Shown here in pieces: positions 22,030 through 34,851 of a stretch of 64,000 bases of DNA. Position 1 is the stretch's first letter. The number at the start of each line of letters is the position of its first letter. Below the pieces are notes generated by a model, which was not told the DNA's origin, searched no databases, and was given only the letters and a program-made list of their open reading frames with translations. The DNA comes from Xestospongia bergquistia (taxonomy: Eukaryota > Porifera > Demospongiae > Haplosclerida > Petrosiidae): positions 2,517,501 through 2,581,500 of the forward strand of contig OZ014414.1 in assembly GCA_963965975.1 (NCBI GenBank), written 5' to 3'. The translations under genes were made by a program, and so were the position numbers.

Positions 22030-24400
22030 CCAGGTGCATGTGCCATCAAATGCCTATAGCAATATCCTATTCTGTCCATAATCACACAGTCCCATATGTT
22101 TGTAGAACGATAAAATAAAACTAATGGATTCCAAGGAAATTCTGTTCACAAACATGGATAACACTGCTATTATTAACAAATACTTTCTACATCTAATTGT
22201 GTATATGATGCTATTGTCATCACTTCTGTCATGTTATTTTGTTATCTTGATGCTTTATCACAGAATATACCTCATCCACTTCAAAAGAATACATCTAATG
22301 TATTTTCCTTACAAAAGATATCATGACTATATGTCATGTACCAAGATGTAATATGATCATGGTTTACTGTTAGTGTTCTGCTATTATGTTGTACAGTTTA
22401 CACATCTACATTATCATTTATGAAATATCTATATAGATGTGTTTATGAATTTTTGGTAGTAAGAACAAATGGTAGCTTTGGTTGAATGGGCAACAAAAAC
22501 GTTTTGTTCTTTGCCATGAATATGTACCAGATGACATTAGCCAATGTGCATGTGTCCTGGAACATGTTGGCATTGTCATATCTATACATTCACATTAAAT
22601 TCAATTTAAAATTACTTTTGATAGCAGACATAGCGACATTATAATACATATTATAGTTGCAAGAACATTAATGTAAACTTTTTATATTTCGTACTCCCTT
22701 GACTGGTTTAACTATTCATTTATCCCTACTATTATTTATAAAATAGCATTATCAATAATAGTAGAATTGTTAACAGTAATAATTAATCATTACAATTAGC
22801 TACATTGTCCCCTAATAAATATTATTGAAATTAATTAGCAAATCAAGTCAGCTTGTTTGGTTACACTATCAACATATCATATTACTCACTTCATCAACAA
22901 TCTATAATATAGTAATATTAACATGAAGTCACAATGTACTATTAATATACTGATACTAATTTTTGTACAGGATAACATTTTTTATCCAGGAAGACCAATC
23001 ATGATGACCACTTAATAATAATTTTGAACAGTAGTTCTAACAATGTCACACTATCAAGGAAAATATGTCAGACATCATATATATACATTTTAGGCTATTA
23101 TAGACAGGACTTAGCTGGCTTAGAGTCAACAATTTAGTAAGTATAATTAAAATTAACAATCAAATAGTTATGTAATATCCAGCAATTACACACAGAACAC
23201 TGTACATATCTTTCTTAATATAAGGCTGGAATATTACACGTATCCTATCCAACATAAAAATGGGTCATACACAGACCTACAATGTTTTCCTACTGTTTAT
23301 AGGTCTGGGTATGAGACTACATTCTGTCTGGACTAGTCTAGCATTGTTGCCCACATTGCACATAGAGAATGTGATCTGGGGATATTACACATATCATTCA
23401 TATTCACTGCAAATATATTGTGGCTCAGTCAAATTGCAGTATTCAAAGTAACACTAAAAGAAATGCCCTGGTGGCCTTGAATGTAAAGGATATCTTAAAC
23501 ATAAAATTTTTTCTCTTGTTCACAAAAATGAAAATTGGCGCAAATTTGTTCTTGTCACTTGCCCTGTTAGTAACATCTTACCACAAGCAATGAAAGTATC
23601 ATAGACATTTTCTGTTCATCAGAAGATACAATTGTCATAAATGCTTGATACCCACTCAACAAAGCACCTCTCTAAACCAAATCTACCTAGATCCATTCTG
23701 ATGAGTAATATGTGCTGGTATCACCAAACTCTTCCTTTCTTTTTGCAAAAGGTTGTCAACACCAGAGTAGTCTACATGTCTTATTGGTCATTGTCACAAA
23801 ATTCAGTAATCAGTAATTTTGCCATTTGAGCATAGATAATTGGAGATAATCAGTATGAAAGTATATATCAATCACTTTAGAATTTATCGTAAATATGTGA
23901 CTTGTTCTTTTATTCATTTCGATTAGTTCAATGTGATATCTCAATTTATAGTGAAGTTCATGTAGAGTGTATATGTACATGTACTGGTTATCCAATTAAT
24001 GTTTTAAAATAATGAGTTTCTTTTTATATAATCTAATGCAAGATTCACTCTCCGTTTCTAGCTGGTTTATTAATAACTATATCATCAGAAAACAGTATAA
24101 ACAAAGTAAGTAATAAATATAAATATTCTTTAACATTTATTCATCTGTAGTTGCTCTTAATGATGCTTGAAAAGAGAACATTATTCTAATCACATTATAA
24201 TTATAAACCTCTCTGGTAAGTCCCTATTATTGTTGTCATAATGATTTTATAGATGTATTAGGTGAAAATAATTGTTTGACTAAAGTCTTTGGAATGATTA
24301 AAGCATTTGATATAGCAATGAGAAGTTATAGAGGAGCAGTCAACAGTGTTGTCACTACTGCTAAGATATAATAATAATATTCATTATTAGATATACATAG
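22030..24400. other. No gene recognised
   Basis: Several 60-75 codon ORFs (21,918, 22,124, 23,260, 23,641) are open by chance in AT-rich sequence. They show no domain, no splice context and no relation to neighbouring modules. Confidence 0.5.
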
Positions 24401-24861
24401 TCATATGTTAGGTTTTACTTAATAAAAGCACTGAGTGATAAAAACAATAACAATTGTGCATAATCATGTGTTCAATGATATTTACTTCTTTCTCTCTTCC
24501 TTTCCCTAGACTGATCCTATTCTTATTGGTGATATGATAGAAGTGATAATACATTGATATGTTCATGGACATGAAAGTGAAGAAAGTACTTTAGTTGATG
24601 GAACAAGGATGATTGAGATAGTCAAGTACTTTGTTAGATTATTGACATATCTAAAGCAGTGATAAATGTAATTGTAATCTAGTTGCCATTTTGTTATTTA
24701 ATTTTACATTCCTCCCTGCCTACCCTCTGACTTTAAATAACGTTATGATTACAAAAAAAAATTGAAAGCAGCAAGTAGAGAAGTTATATAATTATAGTAT
24801 TTGTAGAGTGTAAAATGTTCCAAACTATAATTTAATAGTCCATATATAGTAGTTTAGTTAG

Positions 24862-25169
24862 TTAATTATTAACTTCTGGGAGACCTAGATAGCAACGTAT
24901 TTCATTTGCTTTTGTTACAATTTTAATTCCTTGCTCAATAGCAGAGATCACTGTCTCCCAGGTAACAGGTGATGACCGACTATCGATCCAAGTGTTGATT
25001 ACTTCTGCAAGTTTAACTGCATTGCTGCAAGGCTTATGCTGTAAACCTTTTAAAACATTCATGCGAACTTTCAGGTAAATTCCAATTTCATTCCATCTGT
25101 CATCATTATCAGCTAATAGTTTAAGTACCTCATACCTATCAGGAGCACTTTTTAAAATATCTGAAGTAC
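24862..25169 (-). CDS. Death-domain terminal exon of the TIR-Death gene
   Basis: The exon enters in phase 1 after attttatag and ends at a stop at 24,862. It encodes 102 residues. TSDILKSAPDRYEVLKLL is the family leader, DRWNEIGIYLKV the first helices, NAVKLAEVINTWID the middle helices and SPVTWETVISAIEQ the Trp helix. The end reads IRCYLGLPEVNN. All core positions including the Trp are intact. It fits in phase and strand behind the linker exon at 28.36 kb and the TIR exon at 28.5-29.0 kb. Further small exons in the 3.2-kb gap are possible; one candidate is about 15 nt at 25,473-25,487, also phase 1. The order TIR then Death is the reverse of MyD88. Its role as an adaptor is inferred. Confidence 0.8.
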
Positions 25170-25209
25170 CTATAAAATAATACAATGTTACAATGCAATT
25201 ATACAACAG

Positions 25210-27040
25210 CCAGAAATGTTCTTTACATCACTAACATGTTTGTTATACTATTGAAGTACAAAATATTGTAGGGACAAAACTTATGTTGAATGATATTCAG
25301 ACAATGGACTATACATTGTGTTAGCAGGAGCCCTTAGCTATACTAAGAAGTCATGCAACTGCATGGCAGCAAAAACACTTTTTGTTAATAACCACATAAG
25401 GAAACATTTAATTATATTCATAGTGTAGTTAATCATGTTCTTAAGGTTCTAAATATGATCACTACCTGATGCTGTACCAACTTCAGTATTTTATAATATT
25501 AAACAATAGTTCCAATTATAAAATCACAAAGTATTACATAACTTCTTAGGATATTCAATGATCCGCATAGCAAGCTGTTATATTGTCACATGACAAACAG
25601 ATTCTTACTGTACCAAGTTTAAGCAGTATAACACGAAGATCGATACTTATATTTCAAAAATTAAAATACTTTGAACAATAAGAAAACAAAAAAAATATTT
25701 CTATACATAACACCTTTCATAAATCACAGGCTGTATACAACATTATTTAACAACAAATGATGTGATTTGATAGGCTTATTACACATATATACTCCTCTTA
25801 ATGGTTACGCTATCACACCTATTCAATGAAAAACATAGCTCCTTATATGGTGGAATGTTAATATACTATGATAAAAAGTATATATGTTAGTAATTTTAGA
25901 TGCTTTGCAAACATTTGAGAATTTTAATTTTAACACAGTCTGAGGTATACCCCGTGAGCGATTAGTTGCTATTATACCAGAAATTATGTCATGCTGCTAC
26001 CATAGACAATAAAAAATTAATTTAATACCTCTATTTATACTGAACTGTCTATGCTAAAATGATGAAACAAATATACCCACATATTTGCCATGTTATTAAG
26101 ACATGGTTCAGAGGTCTATATGCATTATATTAGTCTGCTAAATAAAGGGGTTTGGAAAACACATTGCCTGAGGGCCATGGGTTTATATCTTTTATAAAAT
26201 CCTAAGATAGTTGGTTATATAACACACATAGAACACTGAACCATGACGTATCTGATATAACTTATTATGAGATTTATTCTAACCTGTCACTGTTGCTACA
26301 TAGCATAGCATGTGGCTTGCCAACCAAAAGTAATTTACATTCCCAGGTTGGCAGGTTTATAATGCTTATAGACCTGTTAATAACGACAGAACTAATAAAG
26401 CTTGTCATTAGGTCTATATAAACCTTCCACTTCTGATTATGAAGAAGGAACTAACTATTCAAGCTGTCTGGTATAATATTTTCAAATAATAGCCTCCATG
26501 ATAATGACACTTACATTTTAAATGTCTTGACTATGAATCTCATCATAAGATATACATGTGTGTATTTCACACAATGTTGACATATTTGTTGCATTATAGG
26601 CTAGATAATAAGGTTTGGGAGTACATTATAATGTAAAGGAGTAGCTTGAATATGGGAAATAATCAAGATAAAGAGGTTGTGTATCTATAATTTTCTAAGA
26701 AATATCTAAATTATATTGTAAAGGCTACGAAGAAAAGACAGACAAGAGCTATCATGATTGAAAAAATGAATACTGTTTTCAAACACATAATTATATACAA
26801 AGTACATGTAAACAGGATATAATCCTATATCAAAATTAATAATTATAAATATATGCATTTTCCATAATAAGTTATTAGTCCACAAAAGCAGGACACTGTT
26901 TTAGCAATTCTTTTAAAAGAAAATTTGGCCTTTAAAGAGAGTGCATTAGCCAATTAATAATTTCAGTCATAGACTATATATATATACATATATATATATT
27001 CAGATTGTGCTGGAATATACAAAAGTATATTACATCACAA
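25210..27040. other. Probable intron of the TIR-Death gene
   Basis: No open coding segment longer than chance. A microsatellite of ta repeats lies at 26,977-27,000. Confidence 0.45.
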
Positions 27041-27049
27041 TATTTTCAG

Positions 27050-27463
27050 TTGACAGTGCAAACGGTTCTTTGCCTGACTTTTCAACTGAAATGATGAAAG
27101 ATCTTGCTTTTTGAATACGTGCAAGGTTAGTTCGATGTTATTTATTAATTTAAGTCAAAATATTTTGTTGACAACTTTTGCTAACAATATCAAAATCTCA
27201 AGTCTTGTCATGTGTCTGTTTGTAAAGATAGTTACAGTGCTTTAAATAAAGTTTTAAAAGTACACAAAAGTCCTTTAGGAAGAAGAGGCAAAGCTGTTAT
27301 TCCCTTAAAGATAGTTTTAGCAAAAGTTTAGATGGATCTGCTTTGCAAGTTCTGAAACGACCTATGCCCCGACAAAACGATTTCAGTGCGACCTTGACAA
27401 GACGTTCCTCACCTTGCATTTCGTCTGAGACTAACGGTTTTGTAAAATTAACTCTTGTGTAGT
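27050..27463 (+). pseudogene. Unrecognised plus-strand gene fragment
   Basis: A segment bounded by atattttcag and gttagt at about 27,050-27,127 reads VDSANGSLPDFSTEMMKDLA before a stop. From about 27,195 to 27,463 two overlapping plus frames look coding and more GC-rich than the surroundings (KVHKSPLGRRGKAV, then LDGSALQVLKRPMPRQNDF and ATLTRRSSPCISSE). A frame change near 27,290 would join them. The fragment ends where MITE copy 2 begins. The family is not recognised, and the frame breaks suggest a decayed gene piece, possibly inside the intron of the minus-strand TIR gene. Confidence 0.35.
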
Positions 27464-27466
27464 AAC

Positions 27467-27760
27467 TACGGAAGCCGAATGCGGTCATTCATTTCTACTT
27501 CATAATTTCATATTCTGCTTTGAAGTTTTCTGAAAATATCCAATTCTACTTTGCAGTTTTCCCAAAAAATTCCAATTCTAATTCTATTTTCCATCCTTCG
27601 ACGGAACATTTAACAACTAAAATCCTATACCCCACCCTAACCGGAAACATGTCGCTTCGCTCCATTCTAAGACAGCTCGCGGTACTCGCGCTCCGTGCTT
27701 TGCTTCATTGAACGATGGAAAGTAGAATTGGAATTGGAATGTCCGCCTTCGGCTTCCGTA
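27467..27760. mobile_element. MITE family 1, complete copy (294 bp)
   Basis: The ends are tacggaagccga and tcggcttccgta. It is flanked by AGTAAC at 27,461-27,466 and 27,761-27,766. It shares internal sequence (aacaactaaaat, ccggaaacatgtc) with the 21.4-kb copy. The family therefore makes 6-bp target duplications of the form RGTAAY in these two cases. Confidence 0.85.
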
Positions 27761-28360
27761 AGTAACCAATGTTTATTCATTTTTATATTGTTACTCTAAC
27801 AGCGCATGTGTTTATTGAAAGCTTCAACAAATTCAGTTTCATGAACACTTTAAAATGGTATGAAAAAATTAAAATGACAGAAATGACTCGAGTGGTTCCT
27901 TTTTGCATATCTGGTGACATTTGCTGTGTAAACCTCCAACTTATTGTATAATCATTCCATATCACATAATACCTCAGCACCTTCAACAATCCATGCAGTA
28001 AACTGTATTATTATCAATTTGTCTAATTTCATCCCCAAAAATCAAATTGTATCAGGTCTATCTCTAAATCATGGCTTCAATTAAATTGCAAGGATTACAT
28101 TTGTGTTTTAGTTGGCTTAAAATATTGAGTTAGTCTATTTTGACTTTATTTTGGTAATTCAGTATTGGGTTTACATTGATGAAACTATGCGAATTGCATG
28201 AGACCTCATGTAAAGGTCACAATCCTTGTAAGTGTATACAAATTAATACAAGTAAGATTCCAATAATATTCATGTTTATTAATTACTACTACTGCAATTT
28301 CTATATTGTCAGGATATATTAACTTTAATTTGATGCACTATAGCAATACATCATGTTTAC

Positions 28361-28399
28361 CTGATGATGTTTCTTGTCTAGTTTCAACTGTAGGTTGTT
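28361..28399 (-). CDS. 39-nt linker exon (TIR-Death gene)
   Basis: On the minus strand, aatgtatag precedes the exon and gtaaac follows. It has thirteen codons in phase 1 at both ends, reading EQPTVETRQETSS, a polar linker. It connects the TIR exon donor with the Death exon acceptor without breaking the frame. Confidence 0.6.
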
Positions 28400-28540
28400 C
28401 TATACATTAAAAAATTGGATAAACCATATAAAGATTGGCATAATTTATTATAGTTAATTACCTTGTGTCACCTGAATAGATACAAGTACACCTACAAGTA
28501 GATAACAGCAGTAACATTGGTAGTGACTGTTATTACTCAC

Positions 28541-28979
28541 CTAGAACCTTTTGCTTGATTGCTGCTAGTAAATGATTATACGCAAGATCCTCCAGTTTTG
28601 TTGTTTTAAAAGTTATATATTGAACGCTTGTCACTATAGACCGTATAGCCAAACCATATTTGCCGTTTTCATATTCTAGTTTGCAATCTCCAATGAGGAT
28701 AGAAAAGATAGGCTTTTTATATGTATAACTAGCATCAAGGATCTCTTTATGACATGATGGAGAATCGAGATATTCTTGTGTTATTATAGGAATGAAAGCA
28801 TCGCAATCTTTTACTTTTCTGGCAATATATACGTCCCATACTTCACCAATAGGAATGTCTTCTTCACAGATAAATACTTCAGCAACACCAGGTTCATGGT
28901 TGAGTTTTGTCTTCAGTTCTTTAGCAAACTGGCTGACTTTATCTATTTTAGTACTATAACTAATGAAGATCTTCATCAC
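28541..28979 (-). CDS. TIR-domain first exon
   Basis: This exon encodes 146 residues from ATG at 28,979 and ends in phase 1 at a consensus donor (ctag then gtgagt). It begins MMKIFISYS, the TIR box 1. VFICEEDIPIGEVWDVYIA carries the BB-loop region. VKDCDAFIPIITQEYLDSPSC is box-2-like, with EILDASY following. A Glu (E79-type position in DSPSCHKEI) lies where NADase TIRs keep their catalytic glutamate, so either a scaffold or an NAD-cleaving role is possible. The protein is cytoplasmic, with no signal or membrane segment upstream. TIR plus Death suggests an adaptor in pattern-recognition signalling. This is a domain-level call with high confidence; the biological role is inferred. Confidence 0.85.
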
Positions 28980-29057
28980 TAGACAGAGAACAAATTTGAT
29001 AGTTGAGTGAAAGCTTTACATATACTAATGTTAACTGTGACTAGTACCACATCAACT

Positions 29058-29474
29058 TAATGAAAAGATTACAATCTAAGACCACCTTCTTTGTGGATTA
29101 CAATGAAAAGATTACAATCTAAGACCACCTTCTGCTTGGATTGCAATGAAGAGATTACAATCTAAGACCACCTTCTTTGTGGATTACCATGAAAAGATTA
29201 CAATCTAATTAAGACCACCTTCTTTGTGGATTACCATGAAAAGATTACAATCTAAAACCACCTTCTTTGTGGATTACCATGAAAAGATTACAATCTAAAA
29301 CCACCTTCTTTGTGGATTACTATGAAAAGATCACAATATAAGATCACCTTCTTTGTGGATTACCATGAAAAGATTACATTCTAAGACCACCGTCTGTTTG
29401 CATTACCATGAAGAGATTACAATCTAAGACCTCCATGAAGAAATTACAATCTAAGACCACCTTCTGTTTGGATT
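29058..29474. repeat. Tandem repeat, about 43-bp unit, 10 copies
   Basis: Units of the type atgaaaagattacaatctaa followed by gaccaccttctttgtggatt. Units at both ends are more diverged (tctgtttggatt). It is located just 5' of the TIR exon, where a promoter would lie. A degenerate tail extends to about 29.70 kb. Confidence 0.9.
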
Positions 29475-30149
29475 AACAACCTTTTTATTTTATGCAAGTG
29501 TTCAATAATATGTATACTATATACCAACTGAGACCATGGTCTGTATGGATTACAAGCCTTCTTAGAAAATGCAGTTGTTCCACGATAAAGTATCTTATAA
29601 TACCAATTAAGGCTGTGGCCACTTTCTGTATGGACTACTAACCTTCCCAGCTTATGCAGGTGTTCAATAAAAAAGTATATTGTTGCCAATTAAGACTGCC
29701 TTCTGCTATTAATGTTTGCATTGTTTTCAGTTGCTACAAGGATTGCATGCATGAATGATTTCTGCTCTTGACTTGAAAAAAATATTAAAAAAAGATTAAT
29801 GCATGTGAAAGAAGCTTCTTGCCTTAGGTGTAGTTATAATTGCGACTTGAAACATTGGTTTACCAAAGTTTTCAGACTATGGAGATGTTCTATAACAAAG
29901 TTACTATAATCCCAACTATGACAACTTCTGTTTGGTGTGATGTATTGATTCAGTTATAGTTAATAACTTTATTTAAGTATAAACACGTTCACATATGATA
30001 TAGCACAAAACTCAAAGACTCCAATGGATCAAACAATAATGAACATTTTATAAAATACATTGCATTGAAGTCTACACATGATAATAATATTCATAAGCAC
30101 TACAACACAATAACAATATCAAATAATAATACAGTACATTCCTCCTACC

Positions 30150-30345
30150 TTAAGATTAAAGATATCGTTCAGGAGGCTTCCAAATTCTAGATCTTCTTGA
30201 TCCTGGAATTGGTGGTAATGCTGGACTAGCATCCACAGTAGCTCTCTCGGATGTAACTCCAGGAAAATCATCAAATGAGATGTCTGATTCATCTGTTTCA
30301 GACAATAGAGATCTTCTCTTATATATGGCATTCCAAACTGGACAA
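30150..30345 (-). pseudogene. Possible retroelement polyprotein C-terminal fragment
   Basis: After ttttgtccag the minus strand is open for about 60 codons, ending PIPGSRRSRIWKPPERYL and a stop. The acidic stretch followed by a basic R-R-S-R-I-x-x-P-P-E-R-Y end is typical of integrase C-termini of LTR retroelements (motif knowledge). No other element part was found nearby. It could also be a real terminal exon of an unrelated gene. Confidence 0.35.
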
Positions 30346-31271
30346 AATTATGTTGACAAAAACACCATTACCTAGACAACATCGCCATGCTCAAACAGTG
30401 CTTCATTCATGTCAGTTAACTAGTACTGTTGTTCATTGTCTGATCAATAGACAACATCTATATGCTCAACTTGAACACAGTACTATCGTCATTTTGTGAT
30501 CGTGGTGGATCCACAGACAAGATCATCATGCTCAACAATACTATCATTCATAGGTCTCAGCAGCAGACAAAATCGTCATGCTCAAACAAAATCGTAGTGG
30601 TCAAACGCCCCGCCCAACGGAACTGACGTCACCGTCGTCATATGAATTGTTAATAAGATTAATTATTATTAATTATTAAATTGCTAGCAATCTATTTATT
30701 ACGTATTAACACATTGTTGTAATACTTCAGATAATAGAGAATCTTGTGTTGTTGATAACTTTGATAGTGCCTAAGGGAGTAGCATGCTTTCTTTTTAAGT
30801 GAATTTACAATTGTTATGCCAACATGTAATAGGTGAGGTTTACTACTTTGATTAGCACGAAGGCCTAAGCTCTGATCATGAGATCTTGAGTCAGAAACAA
30901 TTTTAGAAGTCATTTTTATTGTGCAATGTATAGACAATAAAGACTACTAAAGAGTCAGCCTCGGAATATAATTATAAATAAATCTGAAAGGGGAAGGAAG
31001 AATTTGCTTTGGGAAATTTGGTGTGAAGATAATGAAAGAAGATTGGAATAATGATCAGATATCAGTGGACTAGAATGCTCAGATGATATGATAAAGCCAA
31101 GTGATTAGTGTTATTAGGAGATAACTCTATAAGTCTAAGATGTTTTTGTCTTTGTGGATGGATTTCTCAAAAATGGTTTCCATTTAAAACAAATTTAGGC
31201 AGATAGCATCTTTCATGACAATCATCTCTTGTGTATCAGAGCCCACCCAACTGTTTTACTGATTAACAAAC

Positions 31272-31437
31272 TACAGAAGCCGAAGCCGGACATCTAATTC
31301 TATTTTGTAATTTGATATTCTATTTTGAAATTTTCCAAAAATATTCCAATTCCAATTCTATTTCTTATCCTTTGATGGAATATTTAACAATTCAAATTGA
31401 GCTCAATGAAGTGAAGTGAGCACAGTGAGTACACATG
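31272..31437. mobile_element. MITE family 1, truncated copy
   Basis: The left end tacagaagccga and the first part of the element are present, up to about gagctcaatgaagtg. The right half and terminal repeat are missing. Confidence 0.75.
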
Positions 31438-31572
31438 AAAACAAATCTATTATTGATAATATATAAAACAGTACTAAAGATTATTATAAACTATTTACTT
31501 TACACAAATATTATATACCTCTTTTTTAAATATCAAACACTTCACTTATGTATAATAATTATAGAATAATGT

Positions 31573-31593
31573 AATACATAATATATATATATA

Positions 31594-31651
<58 letters not shown>
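31573..31651. repeat. (AT)n microsatellite
   Basis: About 80 bp of at/ta dinucleotides, interrupted once by aatt. Confidence 0.95.
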
Positions 31652-31652
<1 letters not shown>

Positions 31653-31877
31653 TGTTTAATTTGCATGGCTAATTTACCCATATAACCATACATTTAAGTG
31701 TTAATTTGTTTCTATCTCTGTCAACTCAGTTGATCACTTCAATAACTGCATAGCATGTAATTACCAGACACAGTTCTAATTATTAGTAATGTGAACTAGT
31801 GTAAAAAGTAAATTTAAACACATTGGTCATTTAATTCAACATATTATACTATAACATTGTGTGATAATCCTTTTAAT

Positions 31878-31995
31878 CTAATACTGTGCATATTCATATT
31901 CTGATATATCACTGGTGACACCTTTTATCAAGAACACTTTTCTTGTACTATATGATGGACTGGTCTGCAATTGAGGATCTGGTATAGCTTTTTTT
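31878..31995 (-). CDS. Cytoplasmic tail exon of membrane receptor 2
   Basis: It follows acceptor tttttcag and contains a run of seven A, then KKAIPDPQLQTSPSYSTRK and a Tyr-rich end SEYEYAQY before a stop. The upstream membrane exon ends in phase 0, which would put this exon in the wrong frame and stop early. With six A instead of seven it would read straight through. So either the run is a sequence or length error, the gene is newly broken, or the splice is elsewhere. Confidence 0.45.
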
Positions 31996-32046
31996 CTGAA
32001 AAATGATTAAGATCAAATGATAGTCTACTCTAAATAATTACCAAAC

Positions 32047-32206
32047 CTTTCTGTTAATATACACAGCTATTCCTGATATCAATATTATTATAGCCGTAGT
32101 TAGTAAAAACAGAATGATAAGTATACAACCAAGAGTTACTATAACTGTCAATAAAATAATAGTACAGTCTCTGCTAATGGATGAGTTGGAAGTGAATTTC
32201 CAACTT
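32047..32206 (-). CDS. Transmembrane exon of membrane receptor 2
   Basis: The exon, between gctttttacag and gtttgg, encodes 53 residues. A short polar, glycosylatable start (SNSSISRD) is followed by about 33 hydrophobic residues (TVIVTLGCILIILFLL and continuing), then YINRK as a basic stop-transfer. This is the pattern of a type I membrane protein passing into the cytoplasm. It enters in phase 2 and leaves in phase 0. The extracellular exons were not found in 32.2-34.8 kb. It may be a paralogue of the receptor at 34.9-36.3 kb, given duplicated intron sequence between them. Confidence 0.6.
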
Positions 32207-33579
32207 CTGTAAAAAGCTCACTCTTAACAGTTGTTTATGAGGAAGATTACCTGTACCTACTACTAGTGATAGGATCAGCACTACTAATAAAGGTTGCAGT
32301 ATATGAAACAAGATCTATAACTGTTTAGAAAGTTGTTGTGATGATTATTGTCAAATTAGAACAAGAAGAAATGGTCACTCAAAGGAAATGGAAAAGGAGA
32401 TGAGGTCCTTACATTTGATGTCATCAAAAGAGGTAAAGAGACAGAAGGGGTAACAAAATGTGATGAGAAAGATAATGATGGTGACAAGATAGCAAAAAGC
32501 AAGAGATATGAAGGTACTGGAGAGGATGACAGACAATTGTTCTAAAAGATAAAACAGTTATATAATAATAACGATAAATTATTGATAACTACTGGTTGAA
32601 TATATTAATTTGTATCATTACGGATCAATTCATGGTTCTCTGACCGTTTGAAATATTTAATACAGGACTACTACTGATAAGTGACAGGAGAGAGAAGATT
32701 TGGTCTATACACATGTTAATACAATAGTTTTTCTTTTTTGTAACATATACAACATGCTAAAGATAATGAATTGTCATTTTGATTTCAAACAATATTTTTG
32801 AAGACAGACAGACAGACCAATTGCTTAACCCTGCTATACTCTCCTTGCAATGTGGGACAATAATTTTATAATTGTAGATTTTATTGATTGTAACTACTGT
32901 TTGTTTAAGAAATGTATATTATACAAGAGATAAAGAGCTCATGTTGACTGTATGTAGCTAGTAATGTGATACTTAATTCTTTATCACTAGAACAATAGGA
33001 GACAATATATTAATATATATATAAGTTTCATAGTAAAATTGTTAGACTTTGGCTAACAGCAACTACAACTAATATGAATTAATATACTGGTACTAATTCT
33101 ATACAGAGATCATTGAAAAAGATTTGCTTACTGAGTAAAATGACCATTGGATGCCAAAATGAGGAATGCATAATTGTTACAGAATTGACAAAGGCTTAGT
33201 ACTTGCATAAACACTATAAAAGAATAAATGATTTTAAGCACTTTTAAAGCACTTTAAAGTTCTTTCATATATGTGTCTAAACTTGAAGTGTGTCAGTGTC
33301 TATGATTCAGTTGTCAATTATAGTATTATATATTGTAGATATAACAATGCAATCACCTGGGAATACTTTGTTAAGAAGAGGTGTTCATTAACTGTTAAAC
33401 ACTTTGAATAACCTATGTTTATTACATGTAACAAACATTTATAACATACTTCACAGTTGAGTAGTAAATTAAATATAAATATGTCACTGATACATTTTGC
33501 ATAAAAATGATTAAGTTATTTCTAAAGTACTTTGCCCCATATATCTGATTACAAGTATATATGATATCAGTTCATAGTT

Positions 33580-34030
33580 GGCATATGCTATATCTTGATA
33601 GCCAACAGTTCAGTTCAAATAAACAATCAAAACATACATCAAATTAATGGACAACGTATATACTGTTTTATATGATGGTTAAGCCATAACTTCTGAACCT
33701 TAACACCAATTTATAGGCATAAAAATCACTATACCTAACCATATCAATTTTTATAAGGATTATAATTATTTGTTGGAGTAACTGTCAGTTTACTAATCCA
33801 CCCCCTCTCTCTACAAAACTAACAATAATGTATTTTTTAATGAAAACATGTACAGTTACTACTCAGATCATATCATATTGACATAATATAATGAGTAACT
33901 AATGAGTCATATATTATTACAATGAGTTAAACAGACTTTTTATATCACTTAAAAAGATACCATATACCATTGATGATTAAAAGATGTTGACTAATAGCAA
34001 AAATAGTTTTATACTAACATAATTACCTGA
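33580..34030. repeat. Diverged tandem duplication, unit 1
   Basis: It resembles 34,370-34,735 in order (gttcagttcaaataaacaatc; cattgatgattaaa; atactaacataa). Together with the two receptor tails, this suggests a duplication of the receptor gene region. No exons were seen. Confidence 0.65.
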
Positions 34031-34369
34031 TCACTAAGATAAAGAAATAATAATATCATAAATAAATAATTAATTGTATTGTGAAACCAGACCTGACAAA
34101 ATGTGAAATGTCCAGTCAGCACATCCTAATTATAAAATGCAAAATCATTATGAAAATCCCTAAATAATTTTTTTAAGCAAGAAATTATTTTGATCACTTT
34201 TAATTTCTGCCTTTTTGTACAATACGAGTGTGTTGCCAGTTAATCATTTTCATTTATTTTGCATTTAGAATATGTGGCTTGTTGTTAATTTGACTGTGTA
34301 GCTTAATTCTTTTCAAGAATAAACTCATACACTTTGAGTATACATAATTACAATTAACAGATACTGAAT

Positions 34370-34735
34370 GATATTAGACATATACTATAGCTTATTAGCC
34401 AAATGTTCAGTTCAAATAAACAATCAAGACATACATACAAGTTATCAGACAATATATACATCATTTATATTATAAGAACTCATAATCCATAAACAATCCT
34501 AATACCAAATTATAGGCATAATGGTTATTATATTTAACAATATTAATTTTGTGACAGATTACTTGATGCAGTAAATGCAACAAGAATATACAATATAAAT
34601 TTACTAATGAATTATTACATTTTAATTAAAAACAAAAAAAATTTATATCACTTAAAGTGATGTCATATATCATTGATGATTAAATGATGCTGACTAATAA
34701 AATGATTTGATACTAACATAAATTAATAGCAATAA
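34370..34735. repeat. Diverged tandem duplication, unit 2
   Basis: This is the partner of 33,580-34,030. It is followed by a short (aat/gat)n microsatellite at 34,730-34,770. Confidence 0.65.
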
Positions 34736-34851
34736 TAATAATGATGATGACAGTGATGATGATGACAATAATGAACAGAGATACAACAATAATAAATACC
34801 AATAAATGATACGACATGATGAGCGCTTCCTGTGAAGTAATTTATTAAATA

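Noticed and set aside
22124-22351. Hydrophobic plus ORF, possible membrane protein
   Set aside because: Composition is that of random AT-rich DNA (Leu, Ile, Tyr, Phe); no homologous copy in block A.
28451-28485. 10-nt micro-exon between ctattcag and gtaatt
   Set aside because: Its length would shift the frame between the TIR exon and the 39-nt linker exon.
29444-29689. Minus ORF with HLHK repeats
   Set aside because: It arises from the degenerate tail of the 43-bp tandem repeat; no splice context or domain.
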